From NCBI GenBank assembly GCA_012521805.1, contig JAAYLQ010000140.1:1-6461 (forward strand): a stretch of DNA of 6,461 nt, written 5' to 3'. The translations under genes and the position numbers were made by a program. Below, piece by piece: positions 1 through 5,177 of this stretch (its first letter is position 1; each line of letters starts with the position of its first letter). Origin of the DNA: Bacillota bacterium. GTDB taxonomy: Bacteria > Bacillota > Limnochordia > Darwinibacteriales > DTU012. The notes below the pieces were generated by a model. That model saw only the letters and a program-made list of their open reading frames with translations, had not been told where the DNA came from and searched no databases.

Positions 1-28
1 AGACCTCACCTAAGCGATGGTGAGGTCT
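1..28. terminator. Perfect hairpin, likely bidirectional terminator
   Basis: The arms AGACCTCACC (1-10) and GGTGAGGTCT (19-28) are perfectly complementary around an 8-base loop. On the plus strand the stem runs into TTTT (28-31), so it can end a gene lying left of the window. On the minus strand it begins 17 bases past the stop of the superoxide reductase gene, with AAAA on its 5' side. Whether a U-run follows on the minus strand cannot be seen because the window ends there. Confidence 0.8.
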
Positions 29-45
29 TTTGCAATAAATGGGGT

Positions 46-441
46 TTATTCTATCTCGATTCTCTGATAGTTTTCCCACAGGCCGTGAATATTGCAGTAG
101 GCGAGGGCCATCAGCGTTCCGGAAGATTTGAGCTTAATAATTGTAGTAGCTTTCGGTTCGGTATAAGCCGGGCCTTCATTGGGTCCCGCTACAGATTCGC
201 CATGGGCTGTAAATTGGAAATCTGCCAATTCATAGGTAAAGTTGTCGTTATCCGGCTGGAAGCAAACTTTAATCCAGCGGATATGGTGTTCTGTGGTGTT
301 CGGGTGGGGAATATCCGAACCAACATGAACGGTAATGGTAATATCATCATCAGCTTTTGCGGTTTCAGGGGCAATAATGGTTGGTACATGTTTTTCGTTT
401 TTCCAATCGCCACTGCGCAGAACATCAGCAAATTTTTTCAT
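46..441 (-). CDS. Superoxide reductase, neelaredoxin type (desulfoferrodoxin family, class II)
   Basis: The 131-residue product matches the single-domain class of superoxide reductases, cytoplasmic enzymes of anaerobes that reduce superoxide to hydrogen peroxide without making oxygen, usually taking electrons from rubredoxin. All expected ligands of the mononuclear [Fe(His)4(Cys)] centre are visible: His18 in EKHVP (with Glu16 and Lys17 in the active-site loop), His46 and His52 in HPNTTEHH, and Cys116 and His119 in CNIHGLW. The N-terminal CxxC-containing desulforedoxin domain of class I enzymes is absent. The ATG start has AGGAGG nine bases upstream (451-456 on the complement). The gene stands alone, transcribed away from its plus-strand neighbours, and ends at the hairpin at 1-28. 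No rubredoxin gene is in view. The family call is very secure; physiological role is inferred from the family. Confidence 0.96.
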   Translation of the reverse strand: MKKFADVLRSGDWKNEKHVPTIIAPETAKADDDITITVHVGSDIPHPNTTEHHIRWIKVCFQPDNDNFTYELADFQFTAHGESVAGPNEGPAYTEPKATTIIKLKSSGTLMALAYCNIHGLWENYQRIEIE

Positions 442-471
442 TCTAGGAATCCTCCTTAGTTTATTAGTAAT

Positions 472-500
472 AGTTATGGTTTAAACCTTTCGTGATAACT
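472..500. promoter_or_regulatory. Palindromic motif upstream of superoxide reductase, possible operator
   Basis: The perfect 10-base palindrome GGTTTAAACC (478-487) lies between two complementary hexamers, AGTTAT (472-477) and ATAACT (495-500). It is 31-59 bases upstream of the superoxide reductase start, where a promoter or operator is expected. It does not match the PerR-box consensus as I remember it. I found no convincing -35/-10 pair for the gene here, so the role is a guess. Confidence 0.3.
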
Positions 501-547
501 TTGGAAAATCCTGCTTGTGATCCAATCATTTTCCAGCTGCCGCGCTG

Positions 548-570
548 GTATAGTTCACCTAGTATAGTTC
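548..570. repeat. 9-base direct repeat GTATAGTTC, period 14
   Basis: GTATAGTTC occurs at 548-556 and again at 562-570, within the divergent region between the superoxide reductase and zinc-ribbon genes. The copies could be half-sites for a regulator, or the TATAGT portions could act as weak -10 elements toward the plus-strand genes, although no matching -35 was found at 16-18 bases. Confidence 0.35.
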
Positions 571-620
571 TGCCCCTCCTGGCTAAGCTAAGCGAAGTAT
601 ACTCATGGGGGTAGATGTTA

Positions 621-788
621 ATGATTAAATGTCCAGTTTGCAAACAATCTATGCAGAATATAGCTGGTACAGAATATAATGGTTATCTAGATGCCTATCT
701 TTGTGAATCCTGCGGCTTGGAACAGGCAGTACATTGGAACAGTGGTGAACGCATAGTAATGCGGCGCAAACCCAAACAAACGAACTAG
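621..788 (+). CDS. Small zinc-ribbon protein, 55 aa, upstream of prsW
   Basis: This reading frame encodes 55 residues with two CxxC pairs, Cys4/Cys7 (CPVC) and Cys28/Cys31 (CESC), the pattern of a four-cysteine zinc ribbon. The 20-residue gap between pairs and the basic tail (MRRKPK) fit a small nucleic-acid- or protein-binding zinc protein. I do not recognise a named family. ATG 621 has a G-rich site (GGGGG, 607-611) nine bases upstream; ATG 615 is an in-frame alternative two codons earlier but only three bases from that site. The stop codon TAG (786-788) overlaps the AGGAG Shine-Dalgarno (787-791) of prsW, so the two genes are almost certainly co-translated. Coding status rests on the cysteine pattern, the ribosome site and the tight coupling; function is unknown. 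Confidence 0.75.
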   Translation: MIKCPVCKQSMQNIAGTEYNGYLDAYLCESCGLEQAVHWNSGERIVMRRKPKQTN

Positions 789-798
789 GAGTGGTAAA

Positions 799-1464
799 TT
801 GCGATTACTTATTTTAGTGCTGATATCACTGTTCCCTGGAATTCTGTGGGTCTGGTTTTTTCGTATCAAAGACCGGTTTGAAAGGGAGCCGGTATCACTG
901 CTCATCAGAACTTTCGTGTTAGGGGCAATTGCAGTAGGTTTTTCAGCCTTAATTGAGCTGCCGTTTAAAACTTGGGTACTGCCGGATGCGCCCCTGGTGC
1001 TGCAGGCAGCCGCCGCTTTTGGAATTATTGGCTTAGGAGAAGAGTTTTTAAAAGCTTCTGCTGTTTATTTAGCTGTATTCCGCCACCATGAGTTTAATGA
1101 GTCAGTCGATGGCATTATTTATGGGGTTACGGCAGGGATCGGCTTTTCGGTGGTGGAAAATGTCCTTTACTCCCTCACCTTTGGTTTAAGTGTTGCCCCA
1201 GTTCGAGCCCTAATTGCGTCCTTAGCCCATGCCTGTTTTTCAGGAATATTTGGTGTGTTTTGTGGACAAGCCAAATTCTCGGAACAACCAACAGCTTTGC
1301 TGGTCAAAGGACTGCTCTATGCTAGTGTTATGCATGGACTGTACGACTTTATTCTCATTTCCCAAATTCTATCTCCCTTTGCTGCGATTGCCATTGTGGT
1401 AATACTGTACTTTGTTCTCCAGTATTACATTCGGCAAGCACTAGTCGATTCGCCGTTTAGCTAG
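799..1464 (+). CDS. prsW: PrsW-type intramembrane metalloprotease
   Basis: The 221-residue protein is a polytopic membrane protein with the signature motifs of the PrsW family (CPBP-related, MEROPS M82): Glu81-Glu82-x-x-Lys85 (EEFLK), Glu120-Asn121-x-x-Tyr124 (ENVLY), a conserved His144, and His179-x-x-x-Asp183 (HGLYD). A hydrophobic N-terminal helix (about 2-21) is followed by the family-typical basic/acidic segment RIKDRFEREP. In Bacillus, PrsW makes the first cut in anti-sigma factor RsiW and so releases sigma-W in response to envelope stress. No sigma/anti-sigma pair lies in this window, so the substrate here is unknown. The start is TTG 799, with AGGAG (787-791) seven bases upstream overlapping the previous stop. 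No terminator is seen before the yebC promoter 20 bases downstream, so readthrough into yebC is possible. Confidence 0.92.
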   Translation: MRLLILVLISLFPGILWVWFFRIKDRFEREPVSLLIRTFVLGAIAVGFSALIELPFKTWVLPDAPLVLQAAAAFGIIGLGEEFLKASAVYLAVFRHHEFNESVDGIIYGVTAGIGFSVVENVLYSLTFGLSVAPVRALIASLAHACFSGIFGVFCGQAKFSEQPTALLVKGLLYASVMHGLYDFILISQILSPFAAIAIVVILYFVLQYYIRQALVDSPFS

Positions 1465-1484
1465 TGTGTTTAAAGCGATCGCTA

Positions 1485-1513
1485 TTGGCAATTGAGCCTA
1501 GCTGTGCTAGAAT
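1485..1513 (+). promoter_or_regulatory. Sigma-A-type promoter of yebC
   Basis: TTGGCA (1485-1490) and TAGAAT (1508-1513) are separated by exactly 17 bases. Each box differs from consensus at one position. Transcription should start near 1520, just ahead of the yebC ribosome site at 1523-1531. A perfect inverted repeat, CTAGC-TGT-GCTAG (1498-1510), overlaps the -10 box and could be an operator or chance. Confidence 0.8.
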
Positions 1514-1536
1514 ATGGATGGAAAGGAAGTGGGAAT

Positions 1537-2265
1537 GTGGCAGGACATTCGAAGTGGGCTAATATTAAGCATAGAAAAGCTGCCCAAGACGCAAAGCGCG
1601 GCCAAATGTTTACCAAACTGGCCCGTCAGATAACTGTGGCTGTTAAGGAAGGCGGGCCGGATCCTGAAATGAATTTTAGGCTGCGCCTGGCAATTGACAA
1701 AGCACGCAGTGTTAACATGCCAAACGATAATATCGAGCGCGCCATCGCTAGAGGTGTGGGCGGTCAAGATGGTGATAATTACGAGGAAATTGTCTATGAA
1801 GGCTACGGTCCGAATGGTGTTGCGATCATGATGGATGTGCTGACAGATAATCGCAACCGTACTGCCGGTGATGTTAGACATGTGTTAAGTAAGTATGGTG
1901 GAAATCTTGGTGAATCGGGCTGTGTTGCTTGGATGTTTAATAAAAAAGGCCTAATTGTTATTGAGAAAAATGAGAGTATTGACGAAGACGAGTTAATGAT
2001 GGCTGCCCTCGAAGCTGGGGCTGAAGATATCGAGGCTGAAACAGATGTTTTTAAAATTGAAACAGATCCCAGCAGCTTTTCAGAAGTTAAGGAGGCTCTG
2101 GCTGAGGCTGGTTACGAGTTTCTAGTAGCAGAGGTTAGTATGGTGCCTCAGAATTCTGTTCCGATTTCGGAAGAAGAAAGCGATAAAATTGAAAAGTTAA
2201 TCGAAGCATTGGAAGAGTTAGATGATGTGCAGCAGGTATATACTAACTATGAGATAACAGACTAA
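1537..2265 (+). CDS. yebC: YebC/PmpR-family protein (TACO1 family)
   Basis: The 242-residue product is a full-length YebC-family protein, beginning with the diagnostic AGHSKWANIKHRK and containing MPNDNIERAI (about 61-70), YEGYGPNGVAIM (87-98), TDNRNRT (103-109) and GGNLGESGCVAWMF (121-134). Members are cytosolic; older work calls them DNA-binding regulators (PmpR), while mitochondrial TACO1 and recent bacterial work point to help with translation of difficult sequences such as proline runs. I choose GTG 1537 because the family starts at this residue, AAGGAAGTG (1523-1531) lies five bases upstream, and the longer frame from 1492 would start inside the promoter. It is transcribed toward the ruv genes, a common neighbourhood for yebC, but a terminator separates them here. 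Residue Cys129 occupies a place I would expect to be Ser or similar. Confidence 0.97.
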   Translation: MAGHSKWANIKHRKAAQDAKRGQMFTKLARQITVAVKEGGPDPEMNFRLRLAIDKARSVNMPNDNIERAIARGVGGQDGDNYEEIVYEGYGPNGVAIMMDVLTDNRNRTAGDVRHVLSKYGGNLGESGCVAWMFNKKGLIVIEKNESIDEDELMMAALEAGAEDIEAETDVFKIETDPSSFSEVKEALAEAGYEFLVAEVSMVPQNSVPISEEESDKIEKLIEALEELDDVQQVYTNYEITD

Positions 2266-2290
2266 ACACGGCGCTTCTAGGCCGTGTTTT
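2264..2290 (+). terminator. Terminator of yebC, starting inside the stop codon
   Basis: AAACACGGC (2264-2272) pairs perfectly with GCCGTGTTT (2281-2289) around an 8-base loop, and is followed by T then ATAG. The first two stem bases are the last two bases of the yebC TAA stop. The U-run is short, so some readthrough toward the BofC-domain gene is possible. Confidence 0.8.
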
Positions 2291-2293
2291 ATA

Positions 2294-2323
2294 GTATAAT
2301 AGTATTTCACCCTGGAAATAATG
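2294..2323 (+). promoter_or_regulatory. Possible forespore (sigma-F/sigma-G type) promoter of the BofC-domain gene
   Basis: GTATA (2294-2298) fits the sigma-F -35 pattern GYWTA, and 15 bases later GGAAATAATG (2314-2323) fits the -10 pattern GGnnAnAnTR at every fixed position. Both patterns are from memory of Bacillus work. The predicted start near 2330 leaves a very short leader that just keeps the ribosome site. A TATAAT at 2295-2300 overlaps it and could be a sigma-A -10, but it has no recognisable -35. Confidence 0.45.
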
Positions 2324-2342
2324 TACAAAAGGGGTGAATACT

Positions 2343-2732
2343 ATGGGGCGAAAAGGTTTAGTGATTGTTTTTGCCGGTCTATTTTGTTTTGCGGCGAGCT
2401 TTTTCTTTACCGTGTGGCTCACTAACCGAACCAACTTTTTTGGTCAGAATGCCCACCAAGTTGGTGATAATCTCTTGGAACCTGAAATTGCAGAGGCAGA
2501 TCAACTCGAGGTCGAGGAGAGCAATATTCAGGAATATTACATTGGAATTTATGGCAGTAATGTTGCGATTTTTCAGGGTCGACCGGGCAAGGGTGGAATC
2601 TTAATCGAAACCACTAATATCCCGCTCGACAAAATACCGGAATTTGAAATTAGAAATCTGCATGCAGGGATCCCGTTTTCCGACCAGGAAGAGAAATATA
2701 GGATTTTAGAAGGACTGCATTTTCCTTTATGA
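2343..2732 (+). CDS. Membrane-anchored BofC C-terminal-domain protein
   Basis: The 129-residue product has one N-terminal membrane segment (about 5-27) after a short basic end, an acidic linker (about 42-62) and a C-terminal domain (about 64-125) with the pattern YYIGIY...VAIFQGRPG...IPLDKIP...AGIPF...ILEGL, which I recognise as a BofC_C domain. In Bacillus, BofC is a forespore-secreted protein that restrains the SpoIVB protease in the sigma-K checkpoint, and bofC lies directly upstream of ruvAB; the same position here supports the call. Unlike Bacillus BofC, no separate N-terminal domain is present and the hydrophobic segment looks like an anchor or signal. ATG 2343 is chosen because AGGGGTG (2330-2336) is six bases upstream; GTG 2334 lies within that site. 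The gene is flanked by terminators on both sides and so is likely monocistronic. The sporulation role is inferred. Confidence 0.75.
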   Translation: MGRKGLVIVFAGLFCFAASFFFTVWLTNRTNFFGQNAHQVGDNLLEPEIAEADQLEVEESNIQEYYIGIYGSNVAIFQGRPGKGGILIETTNIPLDKIPEFEIRNLHAGIPFSDQEEKYRILEGLHFPL

Positions 2733-2765
2733 ACTGCTTAATCGCGTTAAGCAGTTTATTTTTTT
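2732..2765 (+). terminator. Strong intrinsic terminator after the BofC-domain gene
   Basis: AACTGCTTAA (2732-2741) pairs perfectly with TTAAGCAGTT (2747-2756) around a 5-base loop, followed by TATTTTTTT (2757-2765). Three more pairs (one G-U) extend the stem to 13, back into the last sense codon and the TGA stop. This should isolate ruvC from upstream transcription. Confidence 0.92.
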
Positions 2766-2769
2766 GGAT

Positions 2770-2798
2770 TTTACTGGCAGAGGACTCTCTGTAAAAAT
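2770..2798 (+). promoter_or_regulatory. Candidate promoter of the ruvC-recO operon
   Basis: TTTACT (2770-2775) and AAAAAT (2793-2798) are 17 bases apart, each matching the sigma-A consensus at four of six positions, and the -10 is preceded by TG at 2790-2791 (extended -10). A promoter is expected here because a strong terminator lies immediately upstream. No GAAC-N4-GTTC LexA/DinR box was found near it, so SOS control is not evident. Confidence 0.45.
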
Positions 2799-2829
2799 GT
2801 CGAAGTTGAATGGGTAAGGAAGTGTTGCA

Positions 2830-3321
2830 ATGATTATATTGGGAATAGACCCTGGAACTGCCATCAGCGGATTTGGGGTAATTCAGACAGACCGCCGTGG
2901 AAAGCTTAAGGTATTAGGTTACGGAGCGATTCGCACATCGGCGAAACTGAGTATGGACCGGAGATTGGTCCAAATCCATGATAGCGTTCAGCACCTGATT
3001 GATGAATATAGTCCCGATTGCATGGCGATTGAAGAATTGTTCTTTAACCGCAACGTTTCTACCGCATTAACTGTTGGACAGGCTCGAGGAGTTATTATAC
3101 TAGCTGCAGCTAAGCGGGGGCTGCCAGTGGCAGAATATACTCCCCTGCAGGTAAAACAGTCTGTAACTGGGGTAGGTAGAGCACCAAAAGAGCAGGTTGG
3201 ATATATGGTTCGTTTATTGCTGGGATTAGAGAAAATCCCCCAACCAGATGACGTTGCTGATGCATTAGCGGTGGGCATTTGTCATGCGCATAATGGACTA
3301 GGATGGAGAGAGCACCTATGA
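2830..3321 (+). CDS. ruvC: Crossover junction endodeoxyribonuclease RuvC
   Basis: RuvC is the homodimeric, metal-dependent nuclease that cuts Holliday junctions symmetrically, working with the RuvAB motor. The 163-residue length is normal. The RNase H-like fold and all four catalytic acids are visible: Asp7 in GIDPGT, Glu68 in AIEELFF, and Asp141 and Asp144 in PDDVADALA. The segment TALTVGQARGVI (about 78-90) is also typical. The ATG has AAGGAAGTG (2816-2824) five bases upstream. The stop TGA overlaps the ruvA start as ATGA (3318-3321), indicating translational coupling. This is the first gene of the operon; the gene order ruvC-ruvA-ruvB is common in clostridia, whereas Bacillus lacks ruvC and uses RecU. 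The presence of ruvC therefore argues against a Bacillus-type host. Confidence 0.98.
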   Translation: MIILGIDPGTAISGFGVIQTDRRGKLKVLGYGAIRTSAKLSMDRRLVQIHDSVQHLIDEYSPDCMAIEELFFNRNVSTALTVGQARGVIILAAAKRGLPVAEYTPLQVKQSVTGVGRAPKEQVGYMVRLLLGLEKIPQPDDVADALAVGICHAHNGLGWREHL

Positions 3322-3941
3322 TTGCATTGTTGAAGGGAAAGCTGATCAGTCAAAATGAAAATGTGATCATTTTAGAGGTTAATGGAATTGGGTATCAGCT
3401 GAGCGTCAGTGGAGCGGCCCTGAACTTAGTGAGCAAAAATCCTGATCAGGTAGTTCTGCATACTCATCTGCACGTCAAAGATGATGGGATAGATTTATAC
3501 GGGTTTGCTTCAGCAGATGAAAAGCAGCTGTTTCAAAAGATTATTACTGTGTCGGGAATGGGCTGCAAAACAGCGTTAAATATATTAAAAACCATGAGTA
3601 AAAATCAGTTCGTCGCTGCAATTGCCCTTGGTGATCGCAGTGCTTTAACTAAAGTTAACGGCATTGGTAAAAAGACCGCTGACCGGTTAATTTTGGAGTT
3701 GAAAGATGACTTTGCGGATACATATTTCGCTGCTGAAGCGTCTGCCGGTGCAGAAGTACCGGTATCAACCGCCAATGATGTGTTTCAAGACGCATTATCT
3801 GCACTGCTGGCTTTGGGTTTTAGTTATGGTGAAGCAGAAACCATGGTTCGTACAGCCCAGGCAGAGATTGGCGAAAATGATGATCTGCAGGTTTTGTTGA
3901 AAACTGCTCTGGCTTCTGTTGGAAAGCGAGGGAGAGCATAG
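3318..3941 (+). CDS. ruvA: Holliday junction DNA helicase subunit RuvA
   Basis: RuvA tetramers bind the four-way junction and load RuvB rings for branch migration. The 207-residue product has the usual three domains: an OB-fold (1-63, MIALLKGKL...GIGYQLSVS) ending with the acidic-pin pair Asp55-Asp56, a central region with two helix-hairpin-helix motifs (about 72-90 and 108-128, VSGMGCKTALNIL and VNGIGKKTADRLILEL), and a C-terminal RuvB-contacting helical domain (about 153-204). ATG 3318 is chosen because it overlaps the ruvC stop as ATGA, GGAGAGAG (3305-3312) is upstream, and it gives the family-typical start; ATG 3303 would add five residues inside ruvC with no family support. In the first hairpin the usual GVGPK is GMGCK, so a normally conserved Pro is Cys. 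RuvB begins on the base after the stop. Confidence 0.97.
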   Translation: MIALLKGKLISQNENVIILEVNGIGYQLSVSGAALNLVSKNPDQVVLHTHLHVKDDGIDLYGFASADEKQLFQKIITVSGMGCKTALNILKTMSKNQFVAAIALGDRSALTKVNGIGKKTADRLILELKDDFADTYFAAEASAGAEVPVSTANDVFQDALSALLALGFSYGEAETMVRTAQAEIGENDDLQVLLKTALASVGKRGRA

Positions 3942-4949
3942 ATGGAGATGGAACGTTTGATCAGCGGCTTGAAGCGCCCGGAGGATCTTGATCTAGATCT
4001 GACACTCCGGCCGCGATCATTAGCGGAATACATCGGCCAGGAGAAGGTAAAACAGCAGATGGAGCTTTTTATTACAGCAGCAAAACAGCGGCGGGAAGCC
4101 CTGGATCATGTTCTGTTGTATGGCCCTCCTGGATTGGGGAAAACAAGTTTAGCTTATATTATCGCTAATGAGATGGGGGTCGGTATCCATACAACATCTG
4201 GACCGGCAATAGAAAGACAAGGTGACTTGGTTGCGATTTTGACCAACCTAGAACCAAAAGATGTCCTGTTTATTGATGAAATTCACCGGCTTAACCGCAC
4301 AGTAGAAGAGATTCTCTATCCCGCGATGGAAGATGGAGTTGTGGATATTATTATTGGAAAAGGTCCTGGTGCTCGTTCGGTGCGGTTGGAACTGCCGGAA
4401 TTTACCTTAGTAGGAGCAACTACTAGAGCAGGAATGTTAACCGGACCCCTCCGGGACCGATTTGGAGTGATTAACCGGCTGGAATTTTACACTACCTCTG
4501 AATTAAAAGTGATTGTAGAGCGTTCTGCACGCATTATTGGGGTTAAGATCGATGAAGCTGGTGCTGTAGAAATTGCCAAAAGGGCTAGAGGTACGCCGCG
4601 GGTAGCAAACCGACTGCTGCGCCGGGTGCGGGATTTTGCTCAGGTAAAGGCTGACAATTACATTACCCAAGCAGTGGCTCAAGAGGCCCTCACCCTTTTT
4701 GAGGTAGATCAGTACGGATTGGACCACATCGACCGCAAACTTTTAACCACAATTGTTCAGGTTTTTAACGGAGGTCCAGTTGGCATAGATACTATTGCCG
4801 CTGCTATCAGCGAAGAAGCAGCTACAATAGAAGATGTCTACGAACCATACCTGCTGCAGTTGGGTTTTCTTCAGCGAACCAGCCGCGGTAGAGTAGTAAC
4901 TCATCTAGCATACCAATATTTAGGCATACCTTGTCCTCATGAACAGTAG
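3942..4949 (+). CDS. ruvB: Holliday junction branch-migration ATPase RuvB
   Basis: RuvB is the hexameric AAA+ motor that pulls DNA through the RuvA-bound junction. The 335-residue length is normal. Walker A GPPGLGKT (61-68), Walker B LFIDEIH (109-115), sensor 1 GATTR (158-162), the arginine-finger region GPLRDRFG (168-175), sensor 2 GTPRVANRLLRR (217-228) and the C-terminal winged-helix segment (about 255-330, ISEEAATIEDVYEPYLLQ) are all intact. The N-terminal LRPRSLAEYIGQ (22-33) is typical. ATG 3942 follows the ruvA TAG with no gap, and AGGGAG (3929-3934) sits seven bases upstream; ATG 3948 is an in-frame alternative two codons later. Translation is expected to be coupled to ruvA. A 71-base gap without a terminator leads to yqzL. 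Confidence 0.98.
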   Translation: MEMERLISGLKRPEDLDLDLTLRPRSLAEYIGQEKVKQQMELFITAAKQRREALDHVLLYGPPGLGKTSLAYIIANEMGVGIHTTSGPAIERQGDLVAILTNLEPKDVLFIDEIHRLNRTVEEILYPAMEDGVVDIIIGKGPGARSVRLELPEFTLVGATTRAGMLTGPLRDRFGVINRLEFYTTSELKVIVERSARIIGVKIDEAGAVEIAKRARGTPRVANRLLRRVRDFAQVKADNYITQAVAQEALTLFEVDQYGLDHIDRKLLTTIVQVFNGGPVGIDTIAAAISEEAATIEDVYEPYLLQLGFLQRTSRGRVVTHLAYQYLGIPCPHEQ

Positions 4950-5020
4950 AAAGCAAAGTTGTTTCGAGCATAACCTTTTCTCTGATGGGTAGGATATTGA
5001 ACAGAGGGAGGTGGCTTGCT

Positions 5021-5170
5021 GTGTCAAGCAGCAGTGTCTTTTGGAACATGTTCATGGAAACCGGTGCGATTGGTCTCTATCTGCTCTATAAATACGTGAA
5101 TGATCCTGGTAGCGAGGTTGAAGCAGAGGGAGAAATCGAATTGGATGAGGTTGCCTCCGAGAGAGGATGA
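5021..5170 (+). CDS. yqzL: YqzL-family small protein
   Basis: This 49-residue product has the YqzL-family core FWNMFMETGAIGLYLLYK (about 7-24), followed by an acidic tail (EVEAEGEIELDE). YqzL sits directly upstream of recO in Bacillus and relatives, exactly as here; its function is unknown. GTG 5021 is preferred because GGGAGGTG (5006-5013) is seven bases upstream, among the strongest ribosome sites in the window, and because family members begin only a few residues before the WN motif. An in-frame ATG at 4985 would add 12 residues lacking family similarity. The 71-base gap after ruvB shows neither a clear promoter nor a terminator, so it is probably part of the ruv operon. Its TGA stop (5168-5170) overlaps the ribosome site used by recO. 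Confidence 0.8.
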   Translation: MSSSSVFWNMFMETGAIGLYLLYKYVNDPGSEVEAEGEIELDEVASERG

Positions 5171-5177
5171 AAAATGT

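Noticed and set aside
85..459. Plus-strand frame of 124 codons opposite the superoxide reductase gene
   Set aside because: It is entirely antisense to a confidently identified gene, runs into that gene's ribosome site and encodes nothing recognisable.
533..548. CCAGC-N6-GCTGG inverted repeat in the divergent region
   Set aside because: The stem is only five pairs with no U-run on either side; it is too weak to call a terminator or RNA element.
598..603. TATACT as a -10 for the zinc-ribbon gene
   Set aside because: No -35 lies at a suitable distance, and a start near 610 would remove most of the ribosome site.
687..905. Minus-strand frame across the zinc-ribbon/prsW junction
   Set aside because: It is antisense to two supported genes with no visible family features.
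1475..1482. GCGATCGC, the HIP1 palindrome abundant in cyanobacteria
   Set aside because: I noticed only this copy between prsW and yebC, and the gene content is clearly Firmicute, so it is most likely chance.
1492..1536. Longer N-terminus for YebC (15 extra residues)
   Set aside because: These codons lie within the -35/-10 promoter and the ribosome site, and the family begins at AGHSKW.
2766..2829. Possible LexA/DinR (SOS) box before ruvC
   Set aside because: I looked for GAAC-N4-GTTC-like sequences and found none, so SOS control is not claimed.
4822..5055. Minus-strand frame across the ruvB end and yqzL
   Set aside because: It is antisense to the conserved ruvB C-terminus and has no recognisable features.
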